NCBI GenBank assembly: GCA_022793095.1
Contig: JAAWCD010000070.1
Location: forward strand, 60,684-124,683
Reading direction: 5' to 3'
Length of the DNA: 64,000 bases
Source of the DNA: Oscillospiraceae bacterium
Lineage (GTDB): Bacteria; Bacillota; Clostridia; Oscillospirales; Oscillospiraceae
The position numbers and the translations under genes are program-made. How positions within the stretch are numbered: position 1 is the first letter of the stretch; each line of letters begins with the position of its first letter. The notes under the pieces were generated by a model, which saw nothing but the letters and a program-made list of their open reading frames with translations, had not been told where the DNA came from and did no database searches. Below are positions 15,163 to 23,888 of the stretch, in pieces.

Positions 15163-16050
15163 TCACTGGTGGACCTGCTCCAGGCTGGAGGCGAAGGCCT
15201 CCACCGCCGGATTTTCCTGGTCGCCGTGCCAGAAGCAGAGGAGCTGTTCCATAACGCCGATGGGGTAGCATTTCAGCTCGCTGTGCAGGCTCATGCGGGA
15301 CAGCATGGTGGACACCAGCACGCCCTGGCCGAATTCGGTGGCCATATAGGCGGACTCCAGATTGGGGGCGATGATGATGCTGGAGGGGGCAAAGCCCAGC
15401 TCCCGGCATTGGCGGCGGGCCCGGCTTTTGCTTTCGGAGAGGGTTTCCCGGCTGGAGGCCGCCTTGATGAAGGGCTCGGTTTTGAAATCGTCCGCGGTAG
15501 CGCCTTCCAACGCCTTGGGGTGGTCCGGGGAGACCAGAAGGACCAAAGGCGTGTCCAGCACTTTCAGCTTTTTCAATCCCTGGGCACGGGGGGCGAACTC
15601 CTGGTAAGTGATAATGAGATCCAGCTTTCGCTCCAGGAAGAGGGCGTTGAGCTCGTATTGGGGGTGCCGCTCTCCGATAAAGCGAAGCTCGGGATTGGTG
15701 CTCTTGACTAGCTTCAAGGCCCGGCTGATGCCGGTGGAAATTTCCAGCCACTCCAGGTAGCCGATGTGAAGGGAGTGGTAGAGCTGGCTGTAGTACTGTT
15801 TGGTTTCCTCCATAGCGGAGCCAAACCGTTCGGAGAAGTCCTGAAAGAGGGCAAAGAAAGTTTCGCCGGCCCGAGTCATGCGGACGTAGTGATGGGTACG
15901 GACAAAGAGGGAAAACCCCAGATCCTCCTCCAGCTTGGCAATGTATTTGCTGACGCTCTGCTGGGTCATGTAGAGGACCTTGGCGGTTTCGGTGAAGCTG
16001 AGGGTCCGGGCCAGGGTCAAAAAACACCGAATCGCCGCCTCATTTAGCAT
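15163..16050 (-). CDS. LysR family transcriptional regulator
   Basis: 295 aa. N-terminal winged HTH (residues 1-60, FTETAKVLYMTQQSVSKYIAKLEEDLG) and a periplasmic-binding-like co-inducer domain. Unlike most LysR regulators it is not divergent from its targets but first in a co-directional cluster (kinase-like, Cys-rich, nitroreductase), which it probably autoregulates. CAGGAGGTGAGG precedes ATG 16050; a sigma-A promoter lies about 80 bases upstream. Confidence 0.92.
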   Translation of the reverse strand: MLNEAAIRCFLTLARTLSFTETAKVLYMTQQSVSKYIAKLEEDLGFSLFVRTHHYVRMTRAGETFFALFQDFSERFGSAMEETKQYYSQLYHSLHIGYLEWLEISTGISRALKLVKSTNPELRFIGERHPQYELNALFLERKLDLIITYQEFAPRAQGLKKLKVLDTPLVLLVSPDHPKALEGATADDFKTEPFIKAASSRETLSESKSRARRQCRELGFAPSSIIIAPNLESAYMATEFGQGVLVSTMLSRMSLHSELKCYPIGVMEQLLCFWHGDQENPAVEAFASSLEQVHQ

Positions 16051-16124
16051 CTACGCCTCACCTCCTGACTGAAGACCGCTGTTTCCCTCTTCCTGCAAGA
16101 AAAAGAGAGAATATGCTTTCCTTT

Positions 16125-16153
16125 ATTATAACAAGGAACGGATGTGGTTACAA
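16125..16153 (-). promoter_or_regulatory. Sigma-A promoter of the LysR operon
   Basis: On the minus strand: TTGTAA (16153-16148), 17-base spacer, TATAAT (16130-16125). Transcription would start near 16118, leaving a leader of about 70 nt. Confidence 0.7.
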
Positions 16154-16311
16154 GCCTTTTTATGGGAGGCCAGCCGCAGCATTTTCCCTGTCCTTCCTTT
16201 CTCTCCACCTGATTCAAACCAGCGTAAAAAGCGGGGCATTGGCCGAAACCAATGTCCCGTTTAACGTTTTCCTTGCTTTTTTCCGCCCTAAAAGAGCAAA
16301 AAGTGAAAAAA

Positions 16312-17019
16312 TCATCCGCCCAAATAGGCCTTTTTCACCGCGTCGTCGTTGAGCAGCTCCGCGCCGGTGCCGGAGGAGACAATCCGTCCGGTCTCCAGTA
16401 CATAGCCCCGGTGAGCGATGGACAATGCCATTTGCGCGTTCTGCTCCACCAGCAGAATGGTGGTGCCCGCGGCGTTCAGCTCCTGAATAATGGAGAAAAT
16501 CTGGTCTACCAGAATAGGAGCCAGGCCCATAGAGGGCTCGTCAAGCATCATCAAGTGGGGTTTGGACATCAGGGCCCGGCCCATGGCCAGCATCTGCTGC
16601 TCGCCGCCGGACAGGGTGCCCGCAATCTGCCGCCGCCGCTCCTTGAGCCGGGGAAACCGCTCGTAAACGTCCGCGATGCCCGGCCCAATCTCGCTGTTGG
16701 GCCGTGTATACGCGCCCATTTCCAGATTCTCTTCCACCGTCATCTGTAAAAAAACCTGACGGCCCTCCGGCACCTGAGCCAGGCCATGGGCGACAATCTT
16801 GTGGGGCTGCATCCCCATAATGCTCTGGTCCTGGAAGGCAATGGAACCGGTTTGGGAGTGAAGCAGTCCGGAAATGGTTTTCAAAATCGTGGACTTGCCC
16901 GCGCCGTTAGCGCCAATCAGGGTGACGATCTCTCCCTGTTCCACTGAGAAGGAGACGCCTTTGATGGCGTGAATACTGCCGTAATAGACGTTGATGTCCT
17001 CCACATTCAGCATACTCAT
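16312..17019 (-). CDS. livF: Branched-chain amino acid ABC transporter, ATP-binding protein
   Basis: 235 aa. Walker A GANGAGKST (about 37-45), signature LSGGEQQMLA, Walker B MMLDEPSMGLAP. LivF-type partner of LivG, energising uptake of Leu/Ile/Val or related amino acids. Last gene of livJHMGF; starts 2 bases after the livG stop. A second ATG at 17013 is possible. The gap 16051-16311 beyond its end holds only weak remnants of the A-type repeat. Confidence 0.95.
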   Translation of the reverse strand: MSMLNVEDINVYYGSIHAIKGVSFSVEQGEIVTLIGANGAGKSTILKTISGLLHSQTGSIAFQDQSIMGMQPHKIVAHGLAQVPEGRQVFLQMTVEENLEMGAYTRPNSEIGPGIADVYERFPRLKERRRQIAGTLSGGEQQMLAMGRALMSKPHLMMLDEPSMGLAPILVDQIFSIIQELNAAGTTILLVEQNAQMALSIAHRGYVLETGRIVSSGTGAELLNDDAVKKAYLGG

Positions 17020-17021
17020 GC

Positions 17022-17873
17022 TCAGCCCTCCTCCTTCCGCTTGCCCAGGTAGGCCTCAATGACCTTCGGGTCGGCCTGGATTTCCTCCGGGGTGCCCTTG
17101 GCGATGATTTTGCCGTAGTTGAGCACCGCGATGCCCTCACAGATGCCCATGACCAGATTCATGTCGTGCTCAATGAGCATAATAGCAATCTGGAAGGTGT
17201 CCCGGATCTTCTGGATGTTCTCCATCAGCTCGGCGGTTTCCGAGGGGTTCATACCCGCCGCCGGCTCGTCCAGCAGGAGCAGGGACGGGTTGGTGGCCAG
17301 GGCCCGGACAATCTCCAGCCGCCGCTGGGCTCCGTAGGGCAGCGATCCCGCCTGATGATTCGCCAGGTCCTGCATGTCGAAGATGGACAGCAGCTCCAAC
17401 GCCCGTTCATGGGCGATTTTCTCCCCCTTCCAGTAGCCGGGCAGACGGAAAATCCCCTGCCACATGCCGTAACGGATTTGGTTGTGGAGGCCGATTTTCA
17501 CGTTGTCTTCCACGCTCAGGTTGGCGAACAGCCGGATATTCTGGAAGGTGCGGGCAACGCCCGCCTTGTTGCACTGGATGGTGTTCATGCCGTGGGTGTC
17601 CCTGCCGTCCACCAGGATGGTGCCCCGGGTGGGCTGGTACACCTTGGTCAGGAGGTTGAACACCGTTGTTTTCCCCGCGCCGTTAGGGCCAATGAGCCCG
17701 GCGATTTCCGTGCGGCCAATGGCCATGTCAAAGTCGTCCACGGCGGTCAGGCCGCCAAAGTCAATGCCCAGATGGCGGCATTCCAGAATGGGGCTCTTGT
17801 CCGCGTCCCGCTCCGGGATGCGGTTGGTGCTGGGCACCGGCACCAGCTTGGTAGGTTCCCGCTTCGCGCTCAT
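17022..17873 (-). CDS. livG: Branched-chain amino acid ABC transporter, ATP-binding protein
   Basis: 283 aa. Walker A GPNGAGKTT, a family-specific RTFQNIRLFANLSVEDNV stretch, LPYGAQRRLEIVRAL signature region, and the LivG-specific C-terminal segment GTPEEIQADPKVIEAYLG. The N-terminal about 25 residues are an unusual basic extension (PTKLVPVPSTNRIPERD). ATGA overlap with the livM stop. Confidence 0.95.
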   Translation of the reverse strand: MSAKREPTKLVPVPSTNRIPERDADKSPILECRHLGIDFGGLTAVDDFDMAIGRTEIAGLIGPNGAGKTTVFNLLTKVYQPTRGTILVDGRDTHGMNTIQCNKAGVARTFQNIRLFANLSVEDNVKIGLHNQIRYGMWQGIFRLPGYWKGEKIAHERALELLSIFDMQDLANHQAGSLPYGAQRRLEIVRALATNPSLLLLDEPAAGMNPSETAELMENIQKIRDTFQIAIMLIEHDMNLVMGICEGIAVLNYGKIIAKGTPEEIQADPKVIEAYLGKRKEEG

Positions 17874-18955
17874 TTCGCCTCGCCTCCTTTCGGCTCCGCC
17901 TTACGGTCCCGCCGGAACAGGCGGGCGAAAAAGCCCTTAATCATGGGATTGTTGGTGGCCAGCATGACCAGAATCAGCACAATGGCGTAGACCAGCATCC
18001 GGTAGTCCTGAAATTCCCGCAGGGCCTCGGGAAGGACGTACAGCACCACGGCGGCGATGATGGACCCCCACATGTTGCCCAGACCGCCCAGCACCACGTA
18101 CACCAGCACCAGAATAGAGGTGTTGAAGTTGAACTTCGCCGCCTGGAGAGAGGAGAAGTTCAGTCCGTACAGGGCGCCTGCGGCCCCTGCCAGGGCGGCG
18201 GAGGTGACAAAGGCCATGAGCTTGTACTTGGTGATGTTGATGCCCACGCTCTCCGCGGCGATCTGGTTGTCCCGCAGGGCCATGATGGCCCGGCCGGATC
18301 GGCTGTTCACCAGGTTCTGAATGATAAACAGGGCCACCAGAATGAGTACAAAGCCCGCCGTGAAGGAGGCCAGCTTGGTGGTGCCCACCGAGCCCTGAGC
18401 TCCCTTGATGATGGCGATGCCGTCCTCTCCCAGGCCCAGGCTGTCGATGGTCAGGGTGCCGGTCAGGTTGAACGCCATGTGCAGGCCCTTGGAGTCCACG
18501 CCCACCAGCAGGCAGTTGATGAGCTCCTTGATAATCTCGCCGAAGGCCAGGGTGACGATGGCCAGGTAATCGCCCCGAAGCCGGAGCACCGGCACGCCTA
18601 CCACCACGCCGGTCACGGCGCCGCAGGCCGCGCCCACCAACATGGCGATTCCCAGCCGCACTGGAGCAAAGGGAACGGCGTTTTGCAGGCTCATGGCAGC
18701 GATGATGCCGGAGAAGGCGCCCACGCTCATAAAACCAGCGTGGCCCAGGCTCAGCTCGCCCAGAACGCCCACGGTCAGGTTGAGCGAGACTGCCATGACG
18801 ATGTAGCAGCACACAGGGACCAGCATGCCGCCCATGGCGCTGTTGATGAGCCCCTGGCTTCGCATGACGCTGACGAGAACAAAGGCGAGAATGACGCCCA
18901 GATAGGTGGCAAAGTTCACCTTGGCGGCGGTTTTCATTGATTTCAGCTTGTTCAT
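17870..18955 (-). CDS. livM: Branched-chain amino acid ABC transporter, permease
   Basis: 361 aa, eight or more hydrophobic segments with the LivM motif VVGVPVLRLRGDYLAIVTLAFGE split across the membrane, and GRAIMALRDNQIAAESVGIN, the cytoplasmic coupling loop. ATG 18955 (MNKLKSMKTAAK) has GAGGTGG 5 bases upstream; a longer in-frame start at 18985 would overlap livH and is less likely. Confidence 0.95.
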   Translation of the reverse strand: MNKLKSMKTAAKVNFATYLGVILAFVLVSVMRSQGLINSAMGGMLVPVCCYIVMAVSLNLTVGVLGELSLGHAGFMSVGAFSGIIAAMSLQNAVPFAPVRLGIAMLVGAACGAVTGVVVGVPVLRLRGDYLAIVTLAFGEIIKELINCLLVGVDSKGLHMAFNLTGTLTIDSLGLGEDGIAIIKGAQGSVGTTKLASFTAGFVLILVALFIIQNLVNSRSGRAIMALRDNQIAAESVGINITKYKLMAFVTSAALAGAAGALYGLNFSSLQAAKFNFNTSILVLVYVVLGGLGNMWGSIIAAVVLYVLPEALREFQDYRMLVYAIVLILVMLATNNPMIKGFFARLFRRDRKAEPKGGEAK

Positions 18956-18965
18956 CCCGGCCACC

Positions 18966-19847
18966 TCAGACTTTCTCGGGCACATACTTGCCCAGCAGTC
19001 CGGCAGGCCGCACCAGCAGCACGATAATCAGCACGGCGAACACGATGGAGTTTGCCAGATTGGTGGAGATGTACGCCTTGGCCATGGTCTCGATGACACC
19101 CAGAAGGATGCCGCCCAGAAAGGCCCCGGGAATGGAGCCGATGCCGCCGAACACGGCGGCGGTAAAGGCCTTGATGCCAGGCATGGACCCGGTAGTGGGT
19201 GTGAGGGTGGGTGTGTAGGAGCACAGGAGCACGCCAGCCACCGCCGCCAGGGCGGAGCCGATGGCGAAGGTCATGGAAATCGTCCGGTTGACGTTGATGC
19301 CCATGAGCTGGGCCGCGGCCTTGTCCTCGGAGCAGGCCCGCATGGCCTTGCCCATCTTGGTCTGGCTGGTGAACCAGGTCAGGCCGGCCATGACCACGAT
19401 GCACACGGTCACGGTGACGGCAGCCACACCGGAGACGTTCAGCGCGCCGCCGAACAGGGGCGGGATGGTCAGATTCACCACGGAGGAGAAGTTCTTGGGC
19501 GCCGCGCCCCAGATGAGCTGGGCCGCGTTCTGCAAAAAGTAGCTCACGCCAATGGCGGTGATGAGCACCGCCAGAGAGCCCGCCTCCCGCAGGGGGCGGT
19601 AGGCCAGTCCCTCAATGACCACGCCCAGCACGGTACAGACCAGCATGGCCAGGAGGATGGACACCAGGGCAGGCAGACCCAGGTAAGAGATCCCGCAGTA
19701 GGCGATATAGCCGCCCACCATAATGACATCGCCATGGGCAAAGTTGAGCATTTTAGCGATGCCGTACACCATCGTATAACCCAGCGCGATGATGGCGTAG
19801 ATGCTCCCCAGGCTGACGCCGATAATCAGGTTGGAGAGAAATTCCAT
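18966..19847 (-). CDS. livH: Branched-chain amino acid ABC transporter, permease
   Basis: 293 aa membrane protein beginning MEFLSNLIIGVSLGSIYAII, with GYTMVYGIAKMLNFAHGDVIMVGGY, the LivH signature, and GKAMRACSEDKAAAQLMGIN as coupling loop. GAAGAGGTGAGC precedes the ATG. It forms the heterodimeric channel with LivM; 145 bases with two hairpins separate it from livJ. Confidence 0.95.
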   Translation of the reverse strand: MEFLSNLIIGVSLGSIYAIIALGYTMVYGIAKMLNFAHGDVIMVGGYIAYCGISYLGLPALVSILLAMLVCTVLGVVIEGLAYRPLREAGSLAVLITAIGVSYFLQNAAQLIWGAAPKNFSSVVNLTIPPLFGGALNVSGVAAVTVTVCIVVMAGLTWFTSQTKMGKAMRACSEDKAAAQLMGINVNRTISMTFAIGSALAAVAGVLLCSYTPTLTPTTGSMPGIKAFTAAVFGGIGSIPGAFLGGILLGVIETMAKAYISTNLANSIVFAVLIIVLLVRPAGLLGKYVPEKV

Positions 19848-19873
19848 TTGCGCTCACCTCTTCTTTTATTTTT

Positions 19874-19965
19874 CTATGGCAGAAACAGGAGCGGCGGCCG
19901 CTCACCGCCGCCTCTGTTTCCACCATAGAAACAGAGGTCGGCTGCCGGGGGGTGCCCCGGCAGCC
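19874..19965 (-). terminator. Two hairpins between livJ and livH (partial terminator)
   Basis: 19940-19965: GGCTGCCGGGG / CCCCGGCAGCC. 19874-19928: a long stem built from CTATGG, GAAACAG and GCGGCGG with partners. Neither has a strong T run on the minus strand. Such stems between binding-protein and permease genes usually stabilise the upstream mRNA and lower downstream expression (known pattern; inferred here). Confidence 0.65.
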
Positions 19966-19992
19966 TGCCTCATATGGTTTCGCTTTTCAGGT

Positions 19993-21219
19993 TCAGGGTG
20001 TGACGTACACGCCGTCCTTGATGACCACGGCCATGGGAGCCTTGGAGACCGCGCCGCTGGCGTCCCAGGTCATGCCCGCGCCGGTGAGTCCGTCCACGGA
20101 GATGGTGGGCATGACGCCGACCAGGGCCTCACAGATGTCCTGAGGGGACATGTCGGGGGTGCAGTTGGCGGCCTTCAGGGCCTCGTAAATGACATACACC
20201 GCGTCATAGCCGTCGGCGGCGAACTGGTTGGGGGTCTCGCCGTGCCGGCTGTTGTAGGTGCTCACGAAGTTCTGAGTGCGCTCGTCCTCCGCGTCGGCGG
20301 AGAAGGGAGTCAGCAGCATGACGCCCTCCGCCAGGGAGGTGTCAAAGCCTTTCACGGTCAGGATGCCGTCCATGCCGTCCACGCCGAAGAAGGTGGGGGC
20401 GTAATTGATGGCCTTGGCCTGGGTCAGAATGACGGAAGCGGGGGTGTAGTAGATGGGCAGGAACACCACGTCGGCCCCTTTGGACTGGGCGTCAGCGATC
20501 TGAACAGAGAAGTCGTTCTGGGTGTCCTCGGTGAAGGTGGTTTCGCTGACGATTTCCAGGTTCTTCGCGGCGGCCTCGGCCACGAAGGTGTCCCGGATGC
20601 CCTGGGAATAGGCGTTGTCGTTCTGGTAGATGACAGCGATCTTGCTGCCGGGCAGGTTCTCGGAGATGTAGTCAGCCGCGCCGGTGCCCTGGTTGGGGTC
20701 GGTGAAGCAGACCTGGAACATGTTGTCCTTGCCGTTGATGACGTCAGTGGAGGAGGCGGAGGGGGTCAGGGCGAAAATGCGGTCGTTAAAGGCTTCCGCG
20801 GAGACGCTGATGCAGGGGCCGGTGGTGACGGTGCCCACCAGGGCCTGCATGCCCCAGTCCTTCAGGCTGTTGTACGCGTTGACCGAGGTCTCGGCGTCGG
20901 AAACGTCGTCCTGGGGATTGAAGTCAAACTGAATGTCGCCGCCCAGGGCGTTGATCTCGTCCACGGCGATCTTGGCGCCATTCATGGCCGCGTTGCCGTA
21001 GATGGCGTTGCCGCCGGTGAGGGGACCGATGCCGCCCAGCTTGAAGGCCGCGCCGGTGGGTGCGTTGCCGCCGCCCTCGCCGCCGGGCGCGGACGTGCTG
21101 GGGGTGTTGTTGCCGTTGTTGGCGGGCTGATCTCCGCCGTTGCCGCCGCCGCAGCCAGCCAGCAGGGACAGGGAGAGCGTGCCGGCCAGAGCAAGAGACA
21201 GAATACGAGACAATTTCAT
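19993..21219 (-). CDS. livJ: Branched-chain amino acid ABC transporter, substrate-binding lipoprotein
   Basis: 408 aa. Lipoprotein signal ending LSLLAGCGGG (Cys23), a low-complexity Asn/Gly/Ser linker to about 55, then a Peripla_BP_6 domain (IGPLTGGNAIYGNAAMNGAKIAVDEINA). Extracellular binding protein anchored by lipid that delivers amino acids to LivHM. TTAGGAGGAATC precedes the ATG. First gene of the operon and the one next to the consensus promoter. Confidence 0.96.
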   Translation of the reverse strand: MKLSRILSLALAGTLSLSLLAGCGGGNGGDQPANNGNNTPSTSAPGGEGGGNAPTGAAFKLGGIGPLTGGNAIYGNAAMNGAKIAVDEINALGGDIQFDFNPQDDVSDAETSVNAYNSLKDWGMQALVGTVTTGPCISVSAEAFNDRIFALTPSASSTDVINGKDNMFQVCFTDPNQGTGAADYISENLPGSKIAVIYQNDNAYSQGIRDTFVAEAAAKNLEIVSETTFTEDTQNDFSVQIADAQSKGADVVFLPIYYTPASVILTQAKAINYAPTFFGVDGMDGILTVKGFDTSLAEGVMLLTPFSADAEDERTQNFVSTYNSRHGETPNQFAADGYDAVYVIYEALKAANCTPDMSPQDICEALVGVMPTISVDGLTGAGMTWDASGAVSKAPMAVVIKDGVYVTP

Positions 21220-21311
21220 TTCTGATTCCTCCTAAGTTCGGTATGTTTGTTTGAGACGGGCGCGGCCCCCGAGACAGAGAGGCCAAAGCGGAGGTGTTCC
21301 GCTTTGCACAC

Positions 21312-21379
21312 GCCATCATAAAAGGAAGTCATCTTTTTATGATGTTGACAATTATAACGGCGTGGAGCGAAAATGTCAA
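21312..21379 (-). promoter_or_regulatory. Consensus sigma-A promoter and leader hairpin of the liv operon
   Basis: Minus strand TTGACA (21379-21374), exactly 17 bases, TATAAT (21356-21351): a perfect consensus promoter. Just downstream, CATCATAAAAG / CTTTTATGATG (21344-21312) forms a hairpin at the expected 5' end of the transcript. The leader to livJ is about 125 nt. Confidence 0.88.
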
Positions 21380-21457
21380 CCTCACAAACTGTACAAATGG
21401 AGGAGAATGAGGAAACGGTTCCAGGCAAAATTCCACAAAGAACGGCCTGAAAGCGGC

Positions 21458-22192
21458 TCAGATGAGGATGCCGCCGTTTGGGGCTAGGACCTGACCGGTG
21501 AAAAAATCCCCGGCCGGGGAAGCGAGAAACAGGAGCGCGGCGGCCACGTCGGCGGGAGTTCCGATGCGCTCCAGGGGGGTCTCTTCCCGGAGGGCGTCCA
21601 GGTCCCGCGGGGTAAGATTTCCGTTCATTTCTGTCTGAATTACGCCGGGAGAAACGCAGTTTACAGTAATTCCAGAGGGCCCAACCTCCTTGGCCAGGGC
21701 CTTGGTGAAACCGATGACCGCGGCCTTGGAAGCGGAGTAGGGGACCTCGCAGGATCCTCCGGTCTGTCCCCACATCGAGGAGACCGTGAGGATTTTTCCT
21801 GCTTTCCGGTGGACGAAGTGGGGCAGAACCGCCCGGCAGCAGTGGAAGACCCCATCCACGTTGACCGCGAAGATGCGCCGCCATTCCTCTATGGTAAAAT
21901 CGCTCAAAAGTTTGGTTTGGGCAATGCCGGCGTTGCATACCAAAATGTCAAGTTGACAAAATTTTTCTAACACAGTGTCAACCATCCGGACTGCCTGTTC
22001 CGGGTCGGACACGTCGGCCTGAATGGGGAAGACAGTGAAGCCCTCCGCACGGAGCTCCGCGCAGAGGGCCAGGGCGGCTTCCTCTGATTTGAAGTAGTTG
22101 ATGGCGGTCTGATAACCGGCCCGGGCAAATTGGCGGGCGGTTTCCGCGCCGATGCCCCGGGAGGCGCCTGTTATGAGGACAGTTTTTTGCAT
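21458..22192 (-). CDS. SDR family oxidoreductase (FabG-like)
   Basis: 244 aa classical short-chain dehydrogenase. Cofactor motif TGASRGIG (8-15), NAG in LVCNAGIA, the catalytic Ser of VSSMWGQTGG, and YSASK (Tyr-x-x-x-Lys). C-terminal MNGNLTPRD region and GQVLAPNGG match 3-oxoacyl-ACP reductase relatives. No other fatty-acid genes are adjacent, so the substrate may differ. CAAAGGAG precedes the ATG. Confidence 0.9.
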   Translation of the reverse strand: MQKTVLITGASRGIGAETARQFARAGYQTAINYFKSEEAALALCAELRAEGFTVFPIQADVSDPEQAVRMVDTVLEKFCQLDILVCNAGIAQTKLLSDFTIEEWRRIFAVNVDGVFHCCRAVLPHFVHRKAGKILTVSSMWGQTGGSCEVPYSASKAAVIGFTKALAKEVGPSGITVNCVSPGVIQTEMNGNLTPRDLDALREETPLERIGTPADVAAALLFLASPAGDFFTGQVLAPNGGILI

Positions 22193-22498
22193 GGGGGTGC
22201 TCCTTTGCCTGTGAGATTTCAGTTTGCTTGTGGGGGAGGTCTCTGCCTCTTCACCGGCAGATTGTCACAAACTTGTATTTTCGTCCTTGCCTCCGGCGGG
22301 TCCGCTTTCTCTTGCGTAAGAGAAAGCAGACGGAAAGAGAACGCAAAGAGGGAAACCTAGGTTCCCCTCTTTGATCTCCCCTCCTACGCTCGTATCGAAA
22401 GAAGTTACGGGGGTTGCAACGCGACCGTGGGGTAGTCCCAGCGCGCCGCTTCGCGGCGTGGGTGCAGACTTGGGAGTTTTTTGTTTGTACTGGAAGCC
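22193..22498. other. Intergenic region with hairpins, no gene
   Basis: 306 bases between the SDR and ahcY. It contains CTTTCTCTT/AAGAGAAAG around GCGT (22308-22329), which looks like a distant family A arm with its CGGAAAGAGAACGC tail, and a small CGCCGC/GCGGCG stem near 22450. No ORF worth calling. Confidence 0.5.
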
Positions 22499-23740
22499 TT
22501 ACACCTTCCATCCGTTCAAATATGCCTCCTGTTCAGGGGTAAGGGTATCAATCTCCAGCCCCATGGCGGCCAGCTTGACCCGTCCGATCTCGCCGTCAAT
22601 GGAATCGGGCACATTGTAAACCTTTTTCTCCAGCCCGCTCTGGTTTTTAATCCACTCCAGGGCCAGCGCCTGCACGGCAAAGGACATGTCCATAATCTCC
22701 GCCGGATGCCCATTGCCCGCAGCCAGATTGACCAAACGGCCCTCACCGATGACATTCAGGGTCTTCCCATTGGGCAGGGTGTACCCCTCAATGTTGTCCC
22801 GGCGCAGCGTCTTGTTCACCGCCATAGCCGCCAGACCGGCCACATCCACTTCACAGTCAAAGTGTCCCGCGTTGGTCAGGAAGGCGTTGTCCTTCATCGT
22901 CTCGAAATGCCGGGGCACAATCACGCCTTTGCAGCCCGTGACTGTCACAAAAATGTCGCCCAGAGGCGCGGCCTCGTCCATGGTCATCACCCGGAAGCCG
23001 TTCATGGTGGCGTCCAGCGCCTTGAAGGGGTCAATCTCCGTCACAATCACGTCCGCGCCCATGCCCTTGGCCCGCATGGCCACGCCCTTGCCGCACCAGC
23101 CGTAACCGGCCACTACCACGGTCTTTCCGGCCACCACCAGATTGGTGGTGTGCATAATGGCGTCCCACACGGACTGGCCGGTGCCGTACTTATTATCGTA
23201 ATAGTGCTTTGCCTTGGCGTCGTTGACCGCCATCATGGGGCAGGGCAGGATATTTTCCCGCTCCCGCGCCCGGAGGCGCAGAATTCCCGTGGTAGTCTCC
23301 TCACAGCCGCCCAGCAGGCAGCCGGCGTATTCGGCGCACTTGCCGCCCAGCAGGTCAATCAAGTCGCCGCCGTCGTCAATCACCAGGTGGGGGTGGCATT
23401 TCAGCGTCTCAATGAGCAGGTCCTCATATCCCTGTCCGTCCACGCCGTGGATACCGAAGGTTTTCACACCCATGCTGGCCAGGCCCGCCGCCACATCGTC
23501 CTGAGTCGACAGGGGGTTTGAGCCGGTGAGGTAGACATCCGCGCCGCCCTTTTGCAGCACATAGCCCAGATTGGCGGTCTTTGCCTCCAGATGGACGGAT
23601 ACCGCCACCCGCAGGCCGGCAAAGGGCTTCTCCCGCTCGAAGCGGGCCTCAATGCTGGACAGGGCCGGCATGAAGGAACGAACCCAGTCAATTTTCCGGC
23701 GGCCGGATTCAGCCAGAGAGGTGTCTTTTACAATGCTCAT
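22499..23740 (-). CDS. ahcY: Adenosylhomocysteinase
   Basis: 413 aa. Hydrolyses S-adenosylhomocysteine to adenosine and homocysteine, clearing the product of SAM-dependent methylation. Substrate-domain motifs SVHLEAKTANL and ETTTGILRL; the NAD-binding region has VVAGYGWCGKGVA (GxGxxG) and VTGCKGVIVPRHFETMKDNAFLTNAGHFD split over the domain; ends in the expected NGWKV rather than the longer eukaryotic YRY-type tail. Separate from the methionine genes. The start is preceded by a family A element. Confidence 0.96.
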   Translation of the reverse strand: MSIVKDTSLAESGRRKIDWVRSFMPALSSIEARFEREKPFAGLRVAVSVHLEAKTANLGYVLQKGGADVYLTGSNPLSTQDDVAAGLASMGVKTFGIHGVDGQGYEDLLIETLKCHPHLVIDDGGDLIDLLGGKCAEYAGCLLGGCEETTTGILRLRARERENILPCPMMAVNDAKAKHYYDNKYGTGQSVWDAIMHTTNLVVAGKTVVVAGYGWCGKGVAMRAKGMGADVIVTEIDPFKALDATMNGFRVMTMDEAAPLGDIFVTVTGCKGVIVPRHFETMKDNAFLTNAGHFDCEVDVAGLAAMAVNKTLRRDNIEGYTLPNGKTLNVIGEGRLVNLAAGNGHPAEIMDMSFAVQALALEWIKNQSGLEKKVYNVPDSIDGEIGRVKLAAMGLEIDTLTPEQEAYLNGWKV

Positions 23741-23768
23741 GATTGGTCATCCTTTCTGATAACGGTTT

Positions 23769-23888
23769 TTTCTCTTCTCTTCTTGAACGAAAAGAAGCAA
23801 AAGAACGTTAAACTGGTTCTACCGGCAGACTGCCATAAAAGCGCGGTCCGACGTTCTTTCTGCTTCTTTTTCTTTCAAGAAAAAGAAG
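23769..23888. repeat. Family A element, copy 8
   Basis: Left arm CTTCTCTTCTTG...CGAAAAGAAG, core AACTGGTTCTACCGGCAG, right arm CTTCTTTTTCTT/AAGAAAAAGAAG ending at 23888, immediately before the mutS2 stop complement at 23889. Confidence 0.9.

Noticed and set aside
16312..21219. liv operon as an undescribed transporter
   Set aside because: All five components match the standard LivJHMGF set in the usual order; ordinary apart from its promoter.
22193..22498. Structured RNA or SAH riboswitch before ahcY
   Set aside because: This segment is downstream of ahcY on its strand, not upstream, and I see no SAH aptamer core.
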